Origin: Gudongella sp046224405
GTDB lineage: Bacteria; Bacillota; Clostridia; Tissierellales; Tissierellaceae
Direction of reading: 5' to 3'
Assembly (NCBI RefSeq): GCF_046224405.1
Contig: NZ_JBJXRK010000008.1
Span: forward strand, 1 to 64,000
DNA: 64,000 nucleotides
Shown here: piece after piece, positions 33,717-42,547 of the stretch
Numbering within the stretch: the first letter of the stretch is position 1
How the letters are laid out: every line of letters begins with the position of its first letter
Translations under genes and position numbers: made by a program
The notes under the pieces: generated by a model
What the model was told of the DNA's origin: nothing
Seen by the model: only the letters and a program-made list of their open reading frames with translations
Databases searched by the model: none

Positions 33717-35267
33717 TTACAACAATTCCATTCCTTCCTGAAGTAGCTCGTTATAATCCTTTAGGCCTGTAGCTTCCTTTGCCTCAAATGTCAGGGGGAC
33801 AACATCTTCACGTGCTATGCTCTTTAAGTCAAATTTTCTGTTTAAGGCCATAAGCTGCTGGGTTCCCGCCTTTATCCTCCCAAGATAGGAATATAGTCCT
33901 ATAGCTCCCGTGGAGAAGGTATCCGCATCATCATAATACTGTCTCAGCTCTCTAAGACCTTCAAACAGCTCTTCCTTGGTCTGTCCAAATCTTTGGAAAT
34001 CCTTGGGTACATTCCCCTCCTCAACAAGGTCCCCCACCGTCTTTCCTACCATTGCCGCAGTCATTGCAGCTCTTCCGATTCCTACAATATTAATATATGG
34101 AGCTCCCAGTGCAAGCGCCTTGAAAACCTGATCCTCCATGGCAATCCCACCTGTGATCGCAACCTGTGGAAGTCTGTACCCCTTGTTATCCATCTCCTTC
34201 AATAGTGAATAGAGAATGCTCTCAAGTACAATTGTCGGTATTCCCCATTCATTCATCATCTTCACAGGGCTGTTTCCGGAACCACCACCGGCACCGTCAA
34301 AGGTGACAAGGTCAACCCCAGCCTTTGAAGCGATCATGAGAATCCTTGCAAGATCTCCTGGGTCAAATGGACCGGTCTTGAAGAATACCCTCTTGGCTCC
34401 CATTTCCTTCAGCTCCCTTACCCGACGCACAAGGTGGTCCTCATTCCATATTGGTAGCTTTCCTACCTTCTCAAACCTCTGGCCAATTCCGACCTTATAC
34501 TTCTCTGAAATCTCCTCATCCTCAGGATCCGGGTGGACAATGTATCCCCTTTCCTTAAGCTTTAGAGCCTCTTCAAGGGTGTTGACCATTCCAAGACCCT
34601 GAATCCCCTTTGCAGCCTGAGCGAACTTCAGCTCCACGGACGTTGCCCCAAGCTCCTTGATTGCATAATCCAGTACGCCATTGTACTCATCATCGTAGTT
34701 GCCCTGAAGGACAATGTCTCCGTAGCCCCTACCATACTTTCTGAAGGAATCAAGCATTTCACCGATCAGCGGAGCCTTTTTCACCTTGCCATTCTCCAAA
34801 ACCAGTTCAGGATCCTTCATGATTACATCCTCGCCAATTACCACAAGGACTCCAGCCATTGCCGCACCTGCATAATAATCCCTCCAGTTAAGCTTTGCCA
34901 TTGCAGGCAGGATAATGGGCAGTTTAAGCTTCACAGGATTTTCGATTCCAACTGATGTTTCCATGTTCGCATTTGGGTATGTAGCCTCGTAGGGATCCTC
35001 CTTGCAACCCCAGGCACCAAAGACCCTTCCATTGATGTTCAGATGAGAATAGTCCACCGGGTAATCCTTCTCCGATGCAAACTGATTCCTATCTGTCTGA
35101 AATGGGTAGGTCGCCTCTTTTCCCCTTAAGGCAGAGAGTCCAATTTCACACATTCCAGTGCAGTTTGCCGTACATACAGAGCACATTCCCGAAAAGGGAG
35201 AAAGATTATCTGGTGTTCTCATTCTGGTGTTTGTTACTGAGCTTCCCAAGCTGGGACTATAAGTCAT
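33717..35267 (-). CDS. FMN-dependent glutamate-synthase-family protein
   Basis: 516 residues. The body has the GltB central/FMN barrel pattern: KRVFFKTGPFDPGDLARILMIAS, VDLVTFDGAGGGSGNSPVKMM, ITGGIAMEDQVFKALALGA. The N-terminus holds four cysteines spaced CxxCx3Cx3C (C29, C32, C36, C40), a possible iron-sulfur site. It lacks an amidotransferase domain, as in the short archaeal-type 'glutamate synthase-related' proteins. AAAGGAGGAATATCA precedes the ATG. Physiological reaction unknown; it may reduce a substrate other than 2-oxoglutarate. Located upstream of the rhodanese gene on the same strand with a gap of 131 bp. Confidence 0.8.
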   Translation of the reverse strand: MTYSPSLGSSVTNTRMRTPDNLSPFSGMCSVCTANCTGMCEIGLSALRGKEATYPFQTDRNQFASEKDYPVDYSHLNINGRVFGAWGCKEDPYEATYPNANMETSVGIENPVKLKLPIILPAMAKLNWRDYYAGAAMAGVLVVIGEDVIMKDPELVLENGKVKKAPLIGEMLDSFRKYGRGYGDIVLQGNYDDEYNGVLDYAIKELGATSVELKFAQAAKGIQGLGMVNTLEEALKLKERGYIVHPDPEDEEISEKYKVGIGQRFEKVGKLPIWNEDHLVRRVRELKEMGAKRVFFKTGPFDPGDLARILMIASKAGVDLVTFDGAGGGSGNSPVKMMNEWGIPTIVLESILYSLLKEMDNKGYRLPQVAITGGIAMEDQVFKALALGAPYINIVGIGRAAMTAAMVGKTVGDLVEEGNVPKDFQRFGQTKEELFEGLRELRQYYDDADTFSTGAIGLYSYLGRIKAGTQQLMALNRKFDLKSIAREDVVPLTFEAKEATGLKDYNELLQEGMELL

Positions 35268-35340
35268 TGATATTCCTCCTTTACTTTAACCTGATACAGT
35301 CTATGTCTTAATATTACGCCTTTTTATAACATATGTCAAT

Positions 35341-35369
35341 TTCAAAAGGTTGCTAAAATGTGATATAAT
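35341..35369 (+). promoter_or_regulatory. Candidate promoter of the glutaredoxin-like selenoprotein
   Basis: TATAAT at 35364-35369 is a perfect -10 box. The -35 candidate TTCAAA at 35341-35346 is weaker but lies 17 bp away. AAGGAGGTAG follows before the ATG at 35395. Confidence 0.5.
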
Positions 35370-35394
35370 CTAGTCAGCTTAAGGAGGTAGATCT

Positions 35395-35664
35395 ATGAAA
35401 AAGATAACTGTTTTTGGAAGCCCGCTTTGACCGGAGTGTGAACCACTGAGAGAGTTTCTCTTGGAAAATGGAGTGGAGTTTCAGTATATCGATATAACCG
35501 ACAGCATGAGAAGCCTAAAGATTTTCCTGGCCTTCAGGGATAAATCCGATTATTTCGATCCAATAAGAAAGAAGGGTAGCGTTGGAATACCAACAATTAT
35601 GATAGGACACGGCGAGAAGTTTCTTGAGGGTGTTCCTGGAATGGACCTTTCTGAACTAAAATAA
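35395..35664 (+). CDS. Glutaredoxin-like selenoprotein with UxxC motif (TGA at 35428-35430)
   Basis: 89 residues when the TGA is read as Sec12. The N-terminus K-K-I-T-V-F-G-S-P-L-U-P-E-C gives a UxxC redox site at Sec12/Cys15, on a thioredoxin-fold start. Later parts include VGIPTIMIGHGEKFLEG, where Ile-Pro-Thr marks the cis-proline loop. The start has a strong AAGGAGGTAG site and a TATAAT promoter upstream. A SECIS-like hairpin follows the TGA, and a palindromic terminator follows the stop. Single-gene unit on the plus strand. Probably a small selenol/thiol reductase; the partner is unknown. Confidence 0.85.
35446..35464 (+). promoter_or_regulatory. Candidate bacterial SECIS hairpin of the glutaredoxin-like selenoprotein
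   Basis: CTGAGAGA pairs with TCTCTTGG (8 bp, two wobble pairs) around the loop GTT, which starts 24 nt after the TGA with a G. This fits the bacterial SECIS spacing. Confidence 0.6.
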
Positions 35665-35690
35665 GGCCCGACAAATTTGTCGGGCCTTAT
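35661..35690. terminator. Bidirectional terminator between selenoprotein and GNAT genes
   Basis: AAGGCCCGACAAA and TTTGTCGGGCCTT form a long perfect stem, followed by ATTTTAG on the plus strand and ATTTTAG-like T-rich sequence on the minus. It can serve both convergent genes. Confidence 0.85.
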
Positions 35691-35699
35691 TTTAGTTAT

Positions 35700-36317
35700 C
35701 TATACTTTTTTATAAAATATCATATCGGAATAGATTGTACCCCTGTGCTCCTCATATCTAAATCCAGCCATGATGTAGTTCTGCTTTTGCCTGAAGGCCA
35801 GGGATGCAAAGTTAGGCAGGGGATTAACCACGGTTTCAGAGAATATGTAGTGAATATCATTCTCCTTCATGTCCTCTATGATCCTCCTGTAAATCTTACT
35901 ACCTATACCCTTGCCTGTATGCTTGGCTTCTATGGCTGTCTTGTCGATAAGGATGAAATCATCAAGATGTGACATCTCAAAGGATGGGTGCCAGTATATG
36001 TCCTCTATCCAGGTTGGATTGTACTTCAGCCACATTTCCTTTTTGTAGGCAAGTGAAAACCCAACTATTTCATCATTTAACTCTGCAACATAAAAATATC
36101 GAAGGTTCTCTATCCTATCCTTGTACTGGTCGATGTAATAATCCGGATACAAATGAAAATCATCTATCAAGAAGCCCTGATACGAGTCCCTACCACCTTC
36201 CGTAACACTGCAGGCAATTTTGTAGACCCCTATTTCATCACCTTTATGGGCTCTTCTTATGTTTATCTTATCTAGATTTATATCATGTTCTTTAACAAAT
36301 TTGACATTTGAGTTCAT
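35700..36317 (-). CDS. GNAT-family N-acetyltransferase
   Basis: 205 residues. Acetyl-CoA binding motif region 'DKTAIEAKHTGKGIGSKIYRRIIEDM' (the GKGIGSK loop) followed by VVNPLPNFASLAFRQKQNYIMAGFRYEE. Start ATG 36317 has GGGAGGTGG upstream; the frame beyond it is not needed. The substrate cannot be told. Convergent with the selenoprotein gene. Confidence 0.8.
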   Translation of the reverse strand: MNSNVKFVKEHDINLDKINIRRAHKGDEIGVYKIACSVTEGGRDSYQGFLIDDFHLYPDYYIDQYKDRIENLRYFYVAELNDEIVGFSLAYKKEMWLKYNPTWIEDIYWHPSFEMSHLDDFILIDKTAIEAKHTGKGIGSKIYRRIIEDMKENDIHYIFSETVVNPLPNFASLAFRQKQNYIMAGFRYEEHRGTIYSDMIFYKKV

Positions 36318-36568
36318 ACAGCCACCTCCCAATAATAAACCTACTCACCATCTATTTTTTGATGCCTAAACGCCTTTAACTCTTTTATTTTACACCAAAA
36401 ACTCCAATAACTGAAGCTAATTGGAGATATTTGATGAAATACTGATATATTTAAGGTTTAATTGCCAAATATTAACTTTTACCTCAATTCCTATAATTTT
36501 TGTTGGGAATAAGCCCAATGTGGGTAATATATTATATAACCCTTGGAAGAAAAAAAGGAGTGATTTTG

Positions 36569-36907
36569 ATGAATAGGAAGTATTTAAGCATATTGATCCT
36601 CGTGCTTGTTGCAGCAATGGCGCTTGTAGGCTGTTCCTCAGGAAACGAATCAGAGGCACCCGCCGAAGAAGGCGACAGGGTTTTCACCCTGGAGGAGCTT
36701 GCAGAGTACGACGGAACCGATGGCAACGATGCATATATCGCAGTTGACGGAGTTGTGTACGACGTGACAGATTCCGACATGTGGGATGCAGGTGGCCACA
36801 ATGGATACCAGGCCGGACAGGATTTGACTGAAGAGATCAAGAATGTTTCTCCTCATGGCGTTTCTGTTCTTAGCAGAATGCCCGTAGTTGGAACTTTGGA
36901 AGAATAA
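36569..36907 (+). CDS. Cytochrome b5-like haem-binding lipoprotein
   Basis: 112 residues. Lipobox ALVGC (C22) after a short signal, then a cytochrome b5-like haem/steroid-binding domain: RVFTLEELAEYDGTDGNDAYIAVDGVVYDVT and a His-containing 'AGGHNGYQAGQDL' with VSPHG, whose His residues could be haem ligands. An AAGGAGTGAT site precedes the ATG. The membrane protein just downstream (18 nt) is rich in helix His residues, suggesting a haem-b redox pair. Confidence 0.82.
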   Translation: MNRKYLSILILVLVAAMALVGCSSGNESEAPAEEGDRVFTLEELAEYDGTDGNDAYIAVDGVVYDVTDSDMWDAGGHNGYQAGQDLTEEIKNVSPHGVSVLSRMPVVGTLEE

Positions 36908-36925
36908 TCTGCTTGGGGGTGTTGT

Positions 36926-37318
36926 ATGTATTCAGTATTGGGATGGCTTAATGTAGTTATACTGGGAGTAATTCTATCCCCTTTTGCCCTGAACTTTCTA
37001 AACAGGAAGTTTTTCAAAACCCAGAACAGACTCTTTAGGGATACTGTGAAGTTTCTACGAAGATTGCATAAGCCATTTGGTGTTGCAATGGCTGTTCTTG
37101 CCCTTGTTCATGGTTATTTGGCAATGGGAGGAATAAGGCTTCATACGGGAAGTCTTCTTTACGCTTCCATTTTCGTGACCGCTTTGCTTGGAGGAAGCTT
37201 CTATAAGCTTAAAAAGAGATCCTTGTTTGTTTGGCATAAGAGGATGGCATTCTTGTCATTCCTGCTGTTGCTGCTTCACCTGTTTTACCCCAGCGCACTG
37301 TTTTATTTGCTCAATTGA
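36926..37318 (+). CDS. Small membrane protein, four TM segments with His pairs (cytochrome b-like)
   Basis: 130 residues, about four membrane helices. Histidines sit in the helices: LRRLHKPFG, LALVHGYLAM, FVWHKRMAF and LLLLHLFYP, which is the type of pattern seen in haem-b membrane cytochromes or ferric-reductase-like proteins. It follows the cytochrome b5-like lipoprotein, most likely in one transcript. It ends with TGA, which here is an ordinary stop because a terminator follows directly. I do not recognise a named family. Confidence 0.7.
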   Translation: MYSVLGWLNVVILGVILSPFALNFLNRKFFKTQNRLFRDTVKFLRRLHKPFGVAMAVLALVHGYLAMGGIRLHTGSLLYASIFVTALLGGSFYKLKKRSLFVWHKRMAFLSFLLLLLHLFYPSALFYLLN

Positions 37319-37345
37319 AAAATCCCGGGAAACCGGGATTTTTTA
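37318..37345. terminator. Bidirectional terminator after the small membrane protein
   Basis: AATCCCGG/CCGGGATT with a GAAA loop, with A and T runs on either side. It can end both the plus-strand pair and the minus-strand dipeptidase gene. Confidence 0.85.
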
Positions 37346-38731
37346 GTTTTCTTCAATATATACAATCCTTGTCTCCCTAAGCTCTCCCCTTGATGGGTGG
37401 ACTGCCGCAAAGGTAACAACATGAAACTTCTCCTTAAGCTCAGCTGCAGGAATCAAGATCAGTTTACCCTTGTCCATCTCTACGGGGTGTCTCAGTCCAT
37501 CGATTACACCATAAATCTCAACGTCTTTATGGTTTCCAACAATATCCGCAGAAAATACAGGTCTGTTATTCCCAAAAATCTCTCCCATACTGAAGTCAGG
37601 TGATATTTCAACCCCTTCAAGCATGGACCTTCCTTCAGCAATCCGGTCGTTATGCTTTATGACTCTTAGGATGTTAAGGCCAAGGATTTTCTTTACCTCC
37701 TGGTCAGTATAGCCTCTTCTAGCCAGCTCCTCAGTTATTCTGTACACCTTTGAAGCATCCTCCATATCCACAGGTAGATATGCCCCGTCAAAGTCAGAGC
37801 CAAGCCCTACATGGTCTACTCCCACAAGGTCGATTATATGATCCATATGGTCCACGATATCCTTCACATAGGTGTTGCCTCGCTTACCCACAAATTCATC
37901 ATGGTATACAACCCCAATTACTCCACCATTCTCTCCAATTGCTTCAATCTGATCGTCCTTTAGATTTCTTGGGTGAGGTACAACTCCATATGCACCCGAG
38001 TGGGAGGCTATTACAGGACCTCTGGTGTTACCTATAACATCCCAAAAACTTTCCTGGGACAGATGACTAACATCTGCAATTATTCCCAGACTGTTCATCC
38101 TTTCAAGAGCTAGGATGCCAAGAGCCGTTAGACCGCTTTCACTTGGTGTCCCGTTGTAATCTCCGTAGGCACTGTATAGCCCTTCTGCCAGATCATTTGA
38201 GTAGTTCCAGGTGAACCCAATTGATTTCACCCCAAGATCCCTGTATTGAAGCAGCAGGTCTTCCCAGTTCATTTTCGTTATTGAATATGCACCTTCAATG
38301 GAGGGGATTGCTGCAATCTTTCTTTTCAAAAGAACCTTCTCAATTTCATCGTAGCTGGAGGCAATTTCAAGAATGTCAGAGTTGTTCCTTTCAGTCCAGT
38401 ACAATGCATTGAAAAGCGCCAGGGTTCTGCTTAGGCTCCTTTCAGGCTGCCCATAAAATGGAGATGAGTAAGCTGCAAAAAAGGGTACGCTTATGTTTCC
38501 CGCCCGCAGCTTCCATAAATCTGCATGGAGGTCAGTTCTTTTTCTGATGTCCTTATGAGGCAGCCAGCTGCTTTCATCAATTATCCTAAGCATTGTGTCA
38601 TTGTGTCCGTCCACAACCACTGAGTCAATATGAAGCTTAAGGGGATTACTTATGTGATTAAAAACTCCCTGGGCAGTAGAATAACCTCCTGCAATTATCA
38701 CTGCCACAAGAAGTACCATGATTTTCTTCAT
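37343..38731 (-). CDS. M19 membrane dipeptidase, exported
   Basis: 462 residues with an N-terminal signal (MKKIMVLLVAVIIAGGYSTAQG). Metallopeptidase M19 motifs: VVDGHNDTMLRI (first metal ligands), AIPSIEGAYSI (bridging Glu), IADVSHLSQESFWDV and PVIASHSGAYGVVPHPRNL (His ligands), and VGLGSDFDGA. It cleaves dipeptides with a D- or dehydro-residue and may act on cell-wall or nutrient peptides. The C-terminal 80 residues extend past the catalytic barrel. GAGAGGAGAATACC precedes the ATG. The MFS gene lies just upstream. Confidence 0.9.
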   Translation of the reverse strand: MKKIMVLLVAVIIAGGYSTAQGVFNHISNPLKLHIDSVVVDGHNDTMLRIIDESSWLPHKDIRKRTDLHADLWKLRAGNISVPFFAAYSSPFYGQPERSLSRTLALFNALYWTERNNSDILEIASSYDEIEKVLLKRKIAAIPSIEGAYSITKMNWEDLLLQYRDLGVKSIGFTWNYSNDLAEGLYSAYGDYNGTPSESGLTALGILALERMNSLGIIADVSHLSQESFWDVIGNTRGPVIASHSGAYGVVPHPRNLKDDQIEAIGENGGVIGVVYHDEFVGKRGNTYVKDIVDHMDHIIDLVGVDHVGLGSDFDGAYLPVDMEDASKVYRITEELARRGYTDQEVKKILGLNILRVIKHNDRIAEGRSMLEGVEISPDFSMGEIFGNNRPVFSADIVGNHKDVEIYGVIDGLRHPVEMDKGKLILIPAAELKEKFHVVTFAAVHPSRGELRETRIVYIEEN

Positions 38732-38749
38732 AAGGTATTCTCCTCTCTG

Positions 38750-39961
38750 CTATTCCAAAGCCTTCTTCTTACTGAAGGTAAGAGTTATCAGGAAGGAAAC
38801 AAGCAAAAGACCAAAGCTCACAAGAAACGCAGGCCCATAGGCACCTGTGGAGTCATAGATTGCTGCACCGGTCATTGGCCCGATTATTCCTCCAAGTCCC
38901 CAGCCTGAGAAGAGGAGACCATAGTTGAATCCAAAGTACTTTGTTCCATAATAGTCTCCAACAGCTGCAGGAAACACCGAGAATCCCGCTCCATAGCAAA
39001 GACCGGCAAGGGCCGCTGCAAGAACCATGACAGGTACTGAAACGGCATTTCTGAACAGGAGCATATTTGCAGCCTGAAATAGAAACAATACCCTCATTGT
39101 GTTGATCCTTCCTATTCTATCTGAGACACTTCCGCCAAGTATTCTTCCAGAACTGTTGAATATTGAAATAACCATCACTAGGATAAATCCAGCCTGCCAA
39201 CCAATCTGAATGTTTGCTATGCTGGATATGTGAGATATTACCATAAGTCCAGCTGATGACGAGAGCCCAAACATTAGCCAAAGCCTGTAGAACTCACTTG
39301 TTCTAAGCATTTCTCTCCATTGTATATCCCTTGAGTGAATGTAGTCCGCCCTTGCCTTGAATCCTTCAAAGTCATAGCCTTCAGGAGGATTTTCAAGCTT
39401 CAATGAAAGGATCAGGGTTGTTGACAGCACCAAAACCCCAATATATAGAAGCGTCCTGGCAACTCCCACGGTTCCCACCAGGAAGGTTCCCAGGGGAGAG
39501 TACAGCAGTGCTGATAATCCAACACCTGCAACTACAATTCCGGTTATCTTTCCCTTCATGCTGGGATGAAACCATTTTATGGCTGGGGGGGCGGTTGATA
39601 TGGTAATGATTCCAACTCCTGCTCCAGCCATAACCCCTATGGTAAGTAGCATCAATACTGGGTCCAAAAATATTCCCGAAAGAATAAATCCCAAGCCAAC
39701 AAGTACACTGCCCAGTAGACCGGATATCCTGGGCCCCTTCTCATCCTGAAATTTTCCAAAAACAACCATGGCCAAGGGGAATGCGATTGTGAATATTGTG
39801 TATGGAAGCGAGGCTTCCTTGCTGCTCCAGCCGTGATTCTCAACCAGGGCCTTGCTGATTATACTCCAGGCATACATCATACCTGTCATGAAGTTTATCA
39901 GGGCAGCAGCTATTACAACCTGCCTACCCCTGTTTGTTTTGCCAGTAATATTATTTATCAT
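38750..39961 (-). CDS. OFA-type MFS transporter
   Basis: 403 residues with about twelve membrane segments. The pattern GRQVVIAAALINFMTGMMYAWSIISKALVENHGWS and the loop FGKFQDEKGPRIS resemble the oxalate/formate antiporter (OFA) family. I start at ATG 39961, where AAAGGAGACAGG is present; the longer frame runs into the divergent region. Likely exchanges small organic acids, but the substrate is unproven. May be cotranscribed with the M19 dipeptidase (18-bp gap). Confidence 0.83.
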   Translation of the reverse strand: MINNITGKTNRGRQVVIAAALINFMTGMMYAWSIISKALVENHGWSSKEASLPYTIFTIAFPLAMVVFGKFQDEKGPRISGLLGSVLVGLGFILSGIFLDPVLMLLTIGVMAGAGVGIITISTAPPAIKWFHPSMKGKITGIVVAGVGLSALLYSPLGTFLVGTVGVARTLLYIGVLVLSTTLILSLKLENPPEGYDFEGFKARADYIHSRDIQWREMLRTSEFYRLWLMFGLSSSAGLMVISHISSIANIQIGWQAGFILVMVISIFNSSGRILGGSVSDRIGRINTMRVLFLFQAANMLLFRNAVSVPVMVLAAALAGLCYGAGFSVFPAAVGDYYGTKYFGFNYGLLFSGWGLGGIIGPMTGAAIYDSTGAYGPAFLVSFGLLLVSFLITLTFSKKKALE

Positions 39962-40094
39962 ACCTGTCTCCTTTATATTTGCTGTAAATATTATAACATG
40001 ATTCAAAGGTTTTTTTTGAATATGGACAAATTTTACATATATTGTGCTATTATTAAATATATTCAGTACATACAAATGAAATGATGGTGATAAA

Positions 40095-41441
40095 ATGATG
40101 GCATCAACCAAAAGCTTGCTATTGAGTCTTGTAATTCCAATGATTATCCTATTGACCAAGCCCCTTGGTCTGTCACTTGATCAGTCAATAATTCTTGCAG
40201 CCCTTATCTTGACACTTACCCTATGGGTGAACAAGACAGTCAGCCGAACCTATTCTTCACTGTTTCTGATACTTGTTTTTCTATTGTTTGGCAATACGCC
40301 CGTGGATAAGGTATTTACATTCCCACTTTCGGACAACTTTCTGCTTATTGTGCTGTCTTTTCTGTTTTCCGAAGGTATTGTTAAGAGCAGAATGATTGAC
40401 AGGCTCTTAAAGCCCTACATAGGTTACCTTGCAACCTCAATACCTAGGCTTTTCCTATCCATATGGCTCATGTCCCTCATTATGATCTTTGTCATTCCCC
40501 AGCCCTTCATAAGGCTTATTCTCCTGGGTACCATCTTCAGGGAGTACCTAAACGGAGAAGGGATAGATGAGGATGCCAAGGAGCCGATACTTCTTGGGGT
40601 TTTTCTCATTGCAATAATCACAAACACCTTCTCCCTCAAGGGTGATATAATCATGAACCCAGCCCTTATTGCCATGTCAGGAATCGATATTAGCCAAGCC
40701 CAGTGGACAAGGTATTTTCTGCTTCCTGGACTTATACACCTGATATTTCTGATGTCAATTTTCCTTGCTATGAACAGATATGATTTGGCAAAATATAAAA
40801 AATCAAAGGGAAGAATCCCATCAATTCAGCTTGACGGGGACGACAAGAAAAAGCTTCTGCTTGTCCTTCTGCCACTTGTTTTCTGGGCTTTTGAACAGCT
40901 GCATCCAGTTCCTGGTACGGTGGTGATCCTGATAGGAATAATCCTTATGTACATAGGCAGGATCCTGTCCTTCAAGGACCTTGGGAGCATACAGTGGTCC
41001 CTTTTGGTATTCCTTACTGCAACCTTTTCCATAGGCCCTGTCATGTCTGGAAGCGGCACTGCCCAGATCCTTTTCGGACAGATGAAGCCAATATTTCCAC
41101 AGGAATATTCCCTCCTGATGGTCCTTGCGGTAATACTCTCCTCAATGGCCATACACATGATCCTTGGAAGCATCGTTACCACAATGTCTGTTGTTCTGCC
41201 AGGCATGGCCTTGCTTACAGAAGGTATAATGTCTCCCATCCTGGTGGCCCTGATTGTATTTGTAACACTTGCACTTCATTTCATTCTACCATTTCACAGC
41301 GTCCACCTGGTAGTTGGAGAAGGCTACGGCTTCTTCTCCCAGAAGCGGGTCATAAAGACCGGCATTGTACTTACAGCGGTGATACTTTTATCACTTTTTG
41401 CCATTTATATACCTTGGTGGCATTTTGTAGGTCTTTCTTAA
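40095..41441 (+). CDS. Membrane transporter of the SLC13/ion-transporter type
   Basis: 448 residues with about eleven to twelve membrane segments and hairpin-like stretches such as SLKGDIIMNPALIAMSG and MSGSGTAQILFG, which suggest the ion-transporter (SLC13/CitMHS/ArsB) superfamily. Likely an anion or organic-acid carrier driven by Na+ or H+. Only a weak GGTGAT site precedes the ATG pair. Divergent from the MFS gene. Family call is tentative. Confidence 0.65.
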   Translation: MMASTKSLLLSLVIPMIILLTKPLGLSLDQSIILAALILTLTLWVNKTVSRTYSSLFLILVFLLFGNTPVDKVFTFPLSDNFLLIVLSFLFSEGIVKSRMIDRLLKPYIGYLATSIPRLFLSIWLMSLIMIFVIPQPFIRLILLGTIFREYLNGEGIDEDAKEPILLGVFLIAIITNTFSLKGDIIMNPALIAMSGIDISQAQWTRYFLLPGLIHLIFLMSIFLAMNRYDLAKYKKSKGRIPSIQLDGDDKKKLLLVLLPLVFWAFEQLHPVPGTVVILIGIILMYIGRILSFKDLGSIQWSLLVFLTATFSIGPVMSGSGTAQILFGQMKPIFPQEYSLLMVLAVILSSMAIHMILGSIVTTMSVVLPGMALLTEGIMSPILVALIVFVTLALHFILPFHSVHLVVGEGYGFFSQKRVIKTGIVLTAVILLSLFAIYIPWWHFVGLS

Positions 41442-41513
41442 CCTGATTGTAAACGGATTGTATTACTTTGAACATTTTTCTGGGGTATAATTACTCAAAA
41501 GGAGATGAGATAA

Positions 41514-42524
41514 ATGAAGAAAGGCTTAAAATTCACAGCTCTGCTTCTTGGAATCCTAATGATGGTGCCCCTCTTTGGAGGCTGCGGCTCCATGATAGCA
41601 AAGGAGGAGTCCTCCATGGACGGAGCTGCCCCCTATCCTACAGAAACACCTGCAGAGGCTCCTGCATATGAAGAGGCCGGAGAGCCCCAGCGTGACAATG
41701 GACTTGGAACTCCCAGCTATTCGGAATCCATCGAGCCGGACAAGATCATAACCACAATTAGCATGACCTTTGAGACAACTGAATTCGATCAATCACTGGA
41801 AAAGTTGTACTTACTTATAGATGAAGCTGGAGGTTATCTTTCAAGCTCAAATGTGTACTACTCAAGCTACTACAACTCCCAGATGTATCAGCGTGGAGAC
41901 TTTGCAATACGAATCCCCAGAGACAAGGTAAACCAGTTTAAGGGATTGGTCCCTCAGGTTGGTAACCTTACAAACGAAAGCACCTCCAAGGAGGATGTGA
42001 CCAGATACTATACCGATACAGAGTCAAGACTTAATGTCCTGGAGATAAAGGAGGAAAGGCTTCTTTCATTACTTGAGAGGGCTGAGGAAATTGAGGACAT
42101 CATAAAGCTTGAGGACCAGTTGAGCGAGGTCATCTATGAAAAGGAAAACCTCAAGGCCACACTTGTCAACCTTGATGACAGGATTGACTATTCAACCTTC
42201 CATATATCACTTATTGAGGTTGGGAAGGTTAGTACCACAGAAACCAAGGAAACACCTTTCCTCACAAGAATACAGAATGCATTTGAAAATTCACTATACC
42301 AGTTTAGAATATCCGCTGAAAACTTTGCAGTATTTATGGTCTACAACCTTCCAGGACTTCTTGTTCTTTTGATTGTTGCCATAATCCTTTACAAAATAAT
42401 CAAAAGAATAGTCAGTGGACCTAAAAAGCCTCCAAAGGAAAAGAAACAGAAGAAGAATAAAGATGACAGATTTGTTGAAAAAGAAGACAGCAAGGACGAA
42501 AAAAAAGATGATTCCCAGGCCTAA
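41514..42524 (+). CDS. DUF4349-type lipoprotein
   Basis: 336 residues. Lipobox FGGCG after a signal peptide, a Glu/Pro linker, the globular DUF4349 domain (SMTFETTEFDQSLEKLYLLIDEAGGYLSSSNV), a long coiled coil (LEIKEERLLSLLERAEEIEDIIKLEDQLSEV), then one C-terminal membrane helix and a Lys/Asp-rich tail. So it is anchored at both ends, with the coil in between. GGAGATGAG precedes the ATG. Function unknown. Confidence 0.85.
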   Translation: MKKGLKFTALLLGILMMVPLFGGCGSMIAKEESSMDGAAPYPTETPAEAPAYEEAGEPQRDNGLGTPSYSESIEPDKIITTISMTFETTEFDQSLEKLYLLIDEAGGYLSSSNVYYSSYYNSQMYQRGDFAIRIPRDKVNQFKGLVPQVGNLTNESTSKEDVTRYYTDTESRLNVLEIKEERLLSLLERAEEIEDIIKLEDQLSEVIYEKENLKATLVNLDDRIDYSTFHISLIEVGKVSTTETKETPFLTRIQNAFENSLYQFRISAENFAVFMVYNLPGLLVLLIVAIILYKIIKRIVSGPKKPPKEKKQKKNKDDRFVEKEDSKDEKKDDSQA

Positions 42525-42540
42525 GGCCTGGAATCATCTT
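42505..42540. terminator. Bidirectional terminator over the end of the DUF4349 gene
   Basis: AAGATGATTC and CAGGCC pair with GGCCTG and GAATCATCTT with one bulged C. The stem includes the stop codon region (42522-42524). Followed by TTTTTC on the plus strand. Also serves the convergent wrbA-like gene. Confidence 0.8.
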
Positions 42541-42547
42541 TTTCAAT

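Noticed and set aside
3200..35664. TGA read as tryptophan throughout (code 4) instead of selenocysteine.
   Set aside because: Normal genes use TGG for Trp, and TGA also acts as a stop (for example at 37316-37318), so the code is standard with local recoding.
37316..37345. TGA at the end of the small membrane protein followed by a hairpin, as a fifth selenoprotein.
   Set aside because: The hairpin is a classic terminator with a T run and a GAAA loop, and the protein is complete at that point.
38630..40084. Plus-strand frames of 80-95 codons overlapping the dipeptidase and MFS genes.
   Set aside because: No ribosome binding site and each is covered by a well-supported gene on the other strand.
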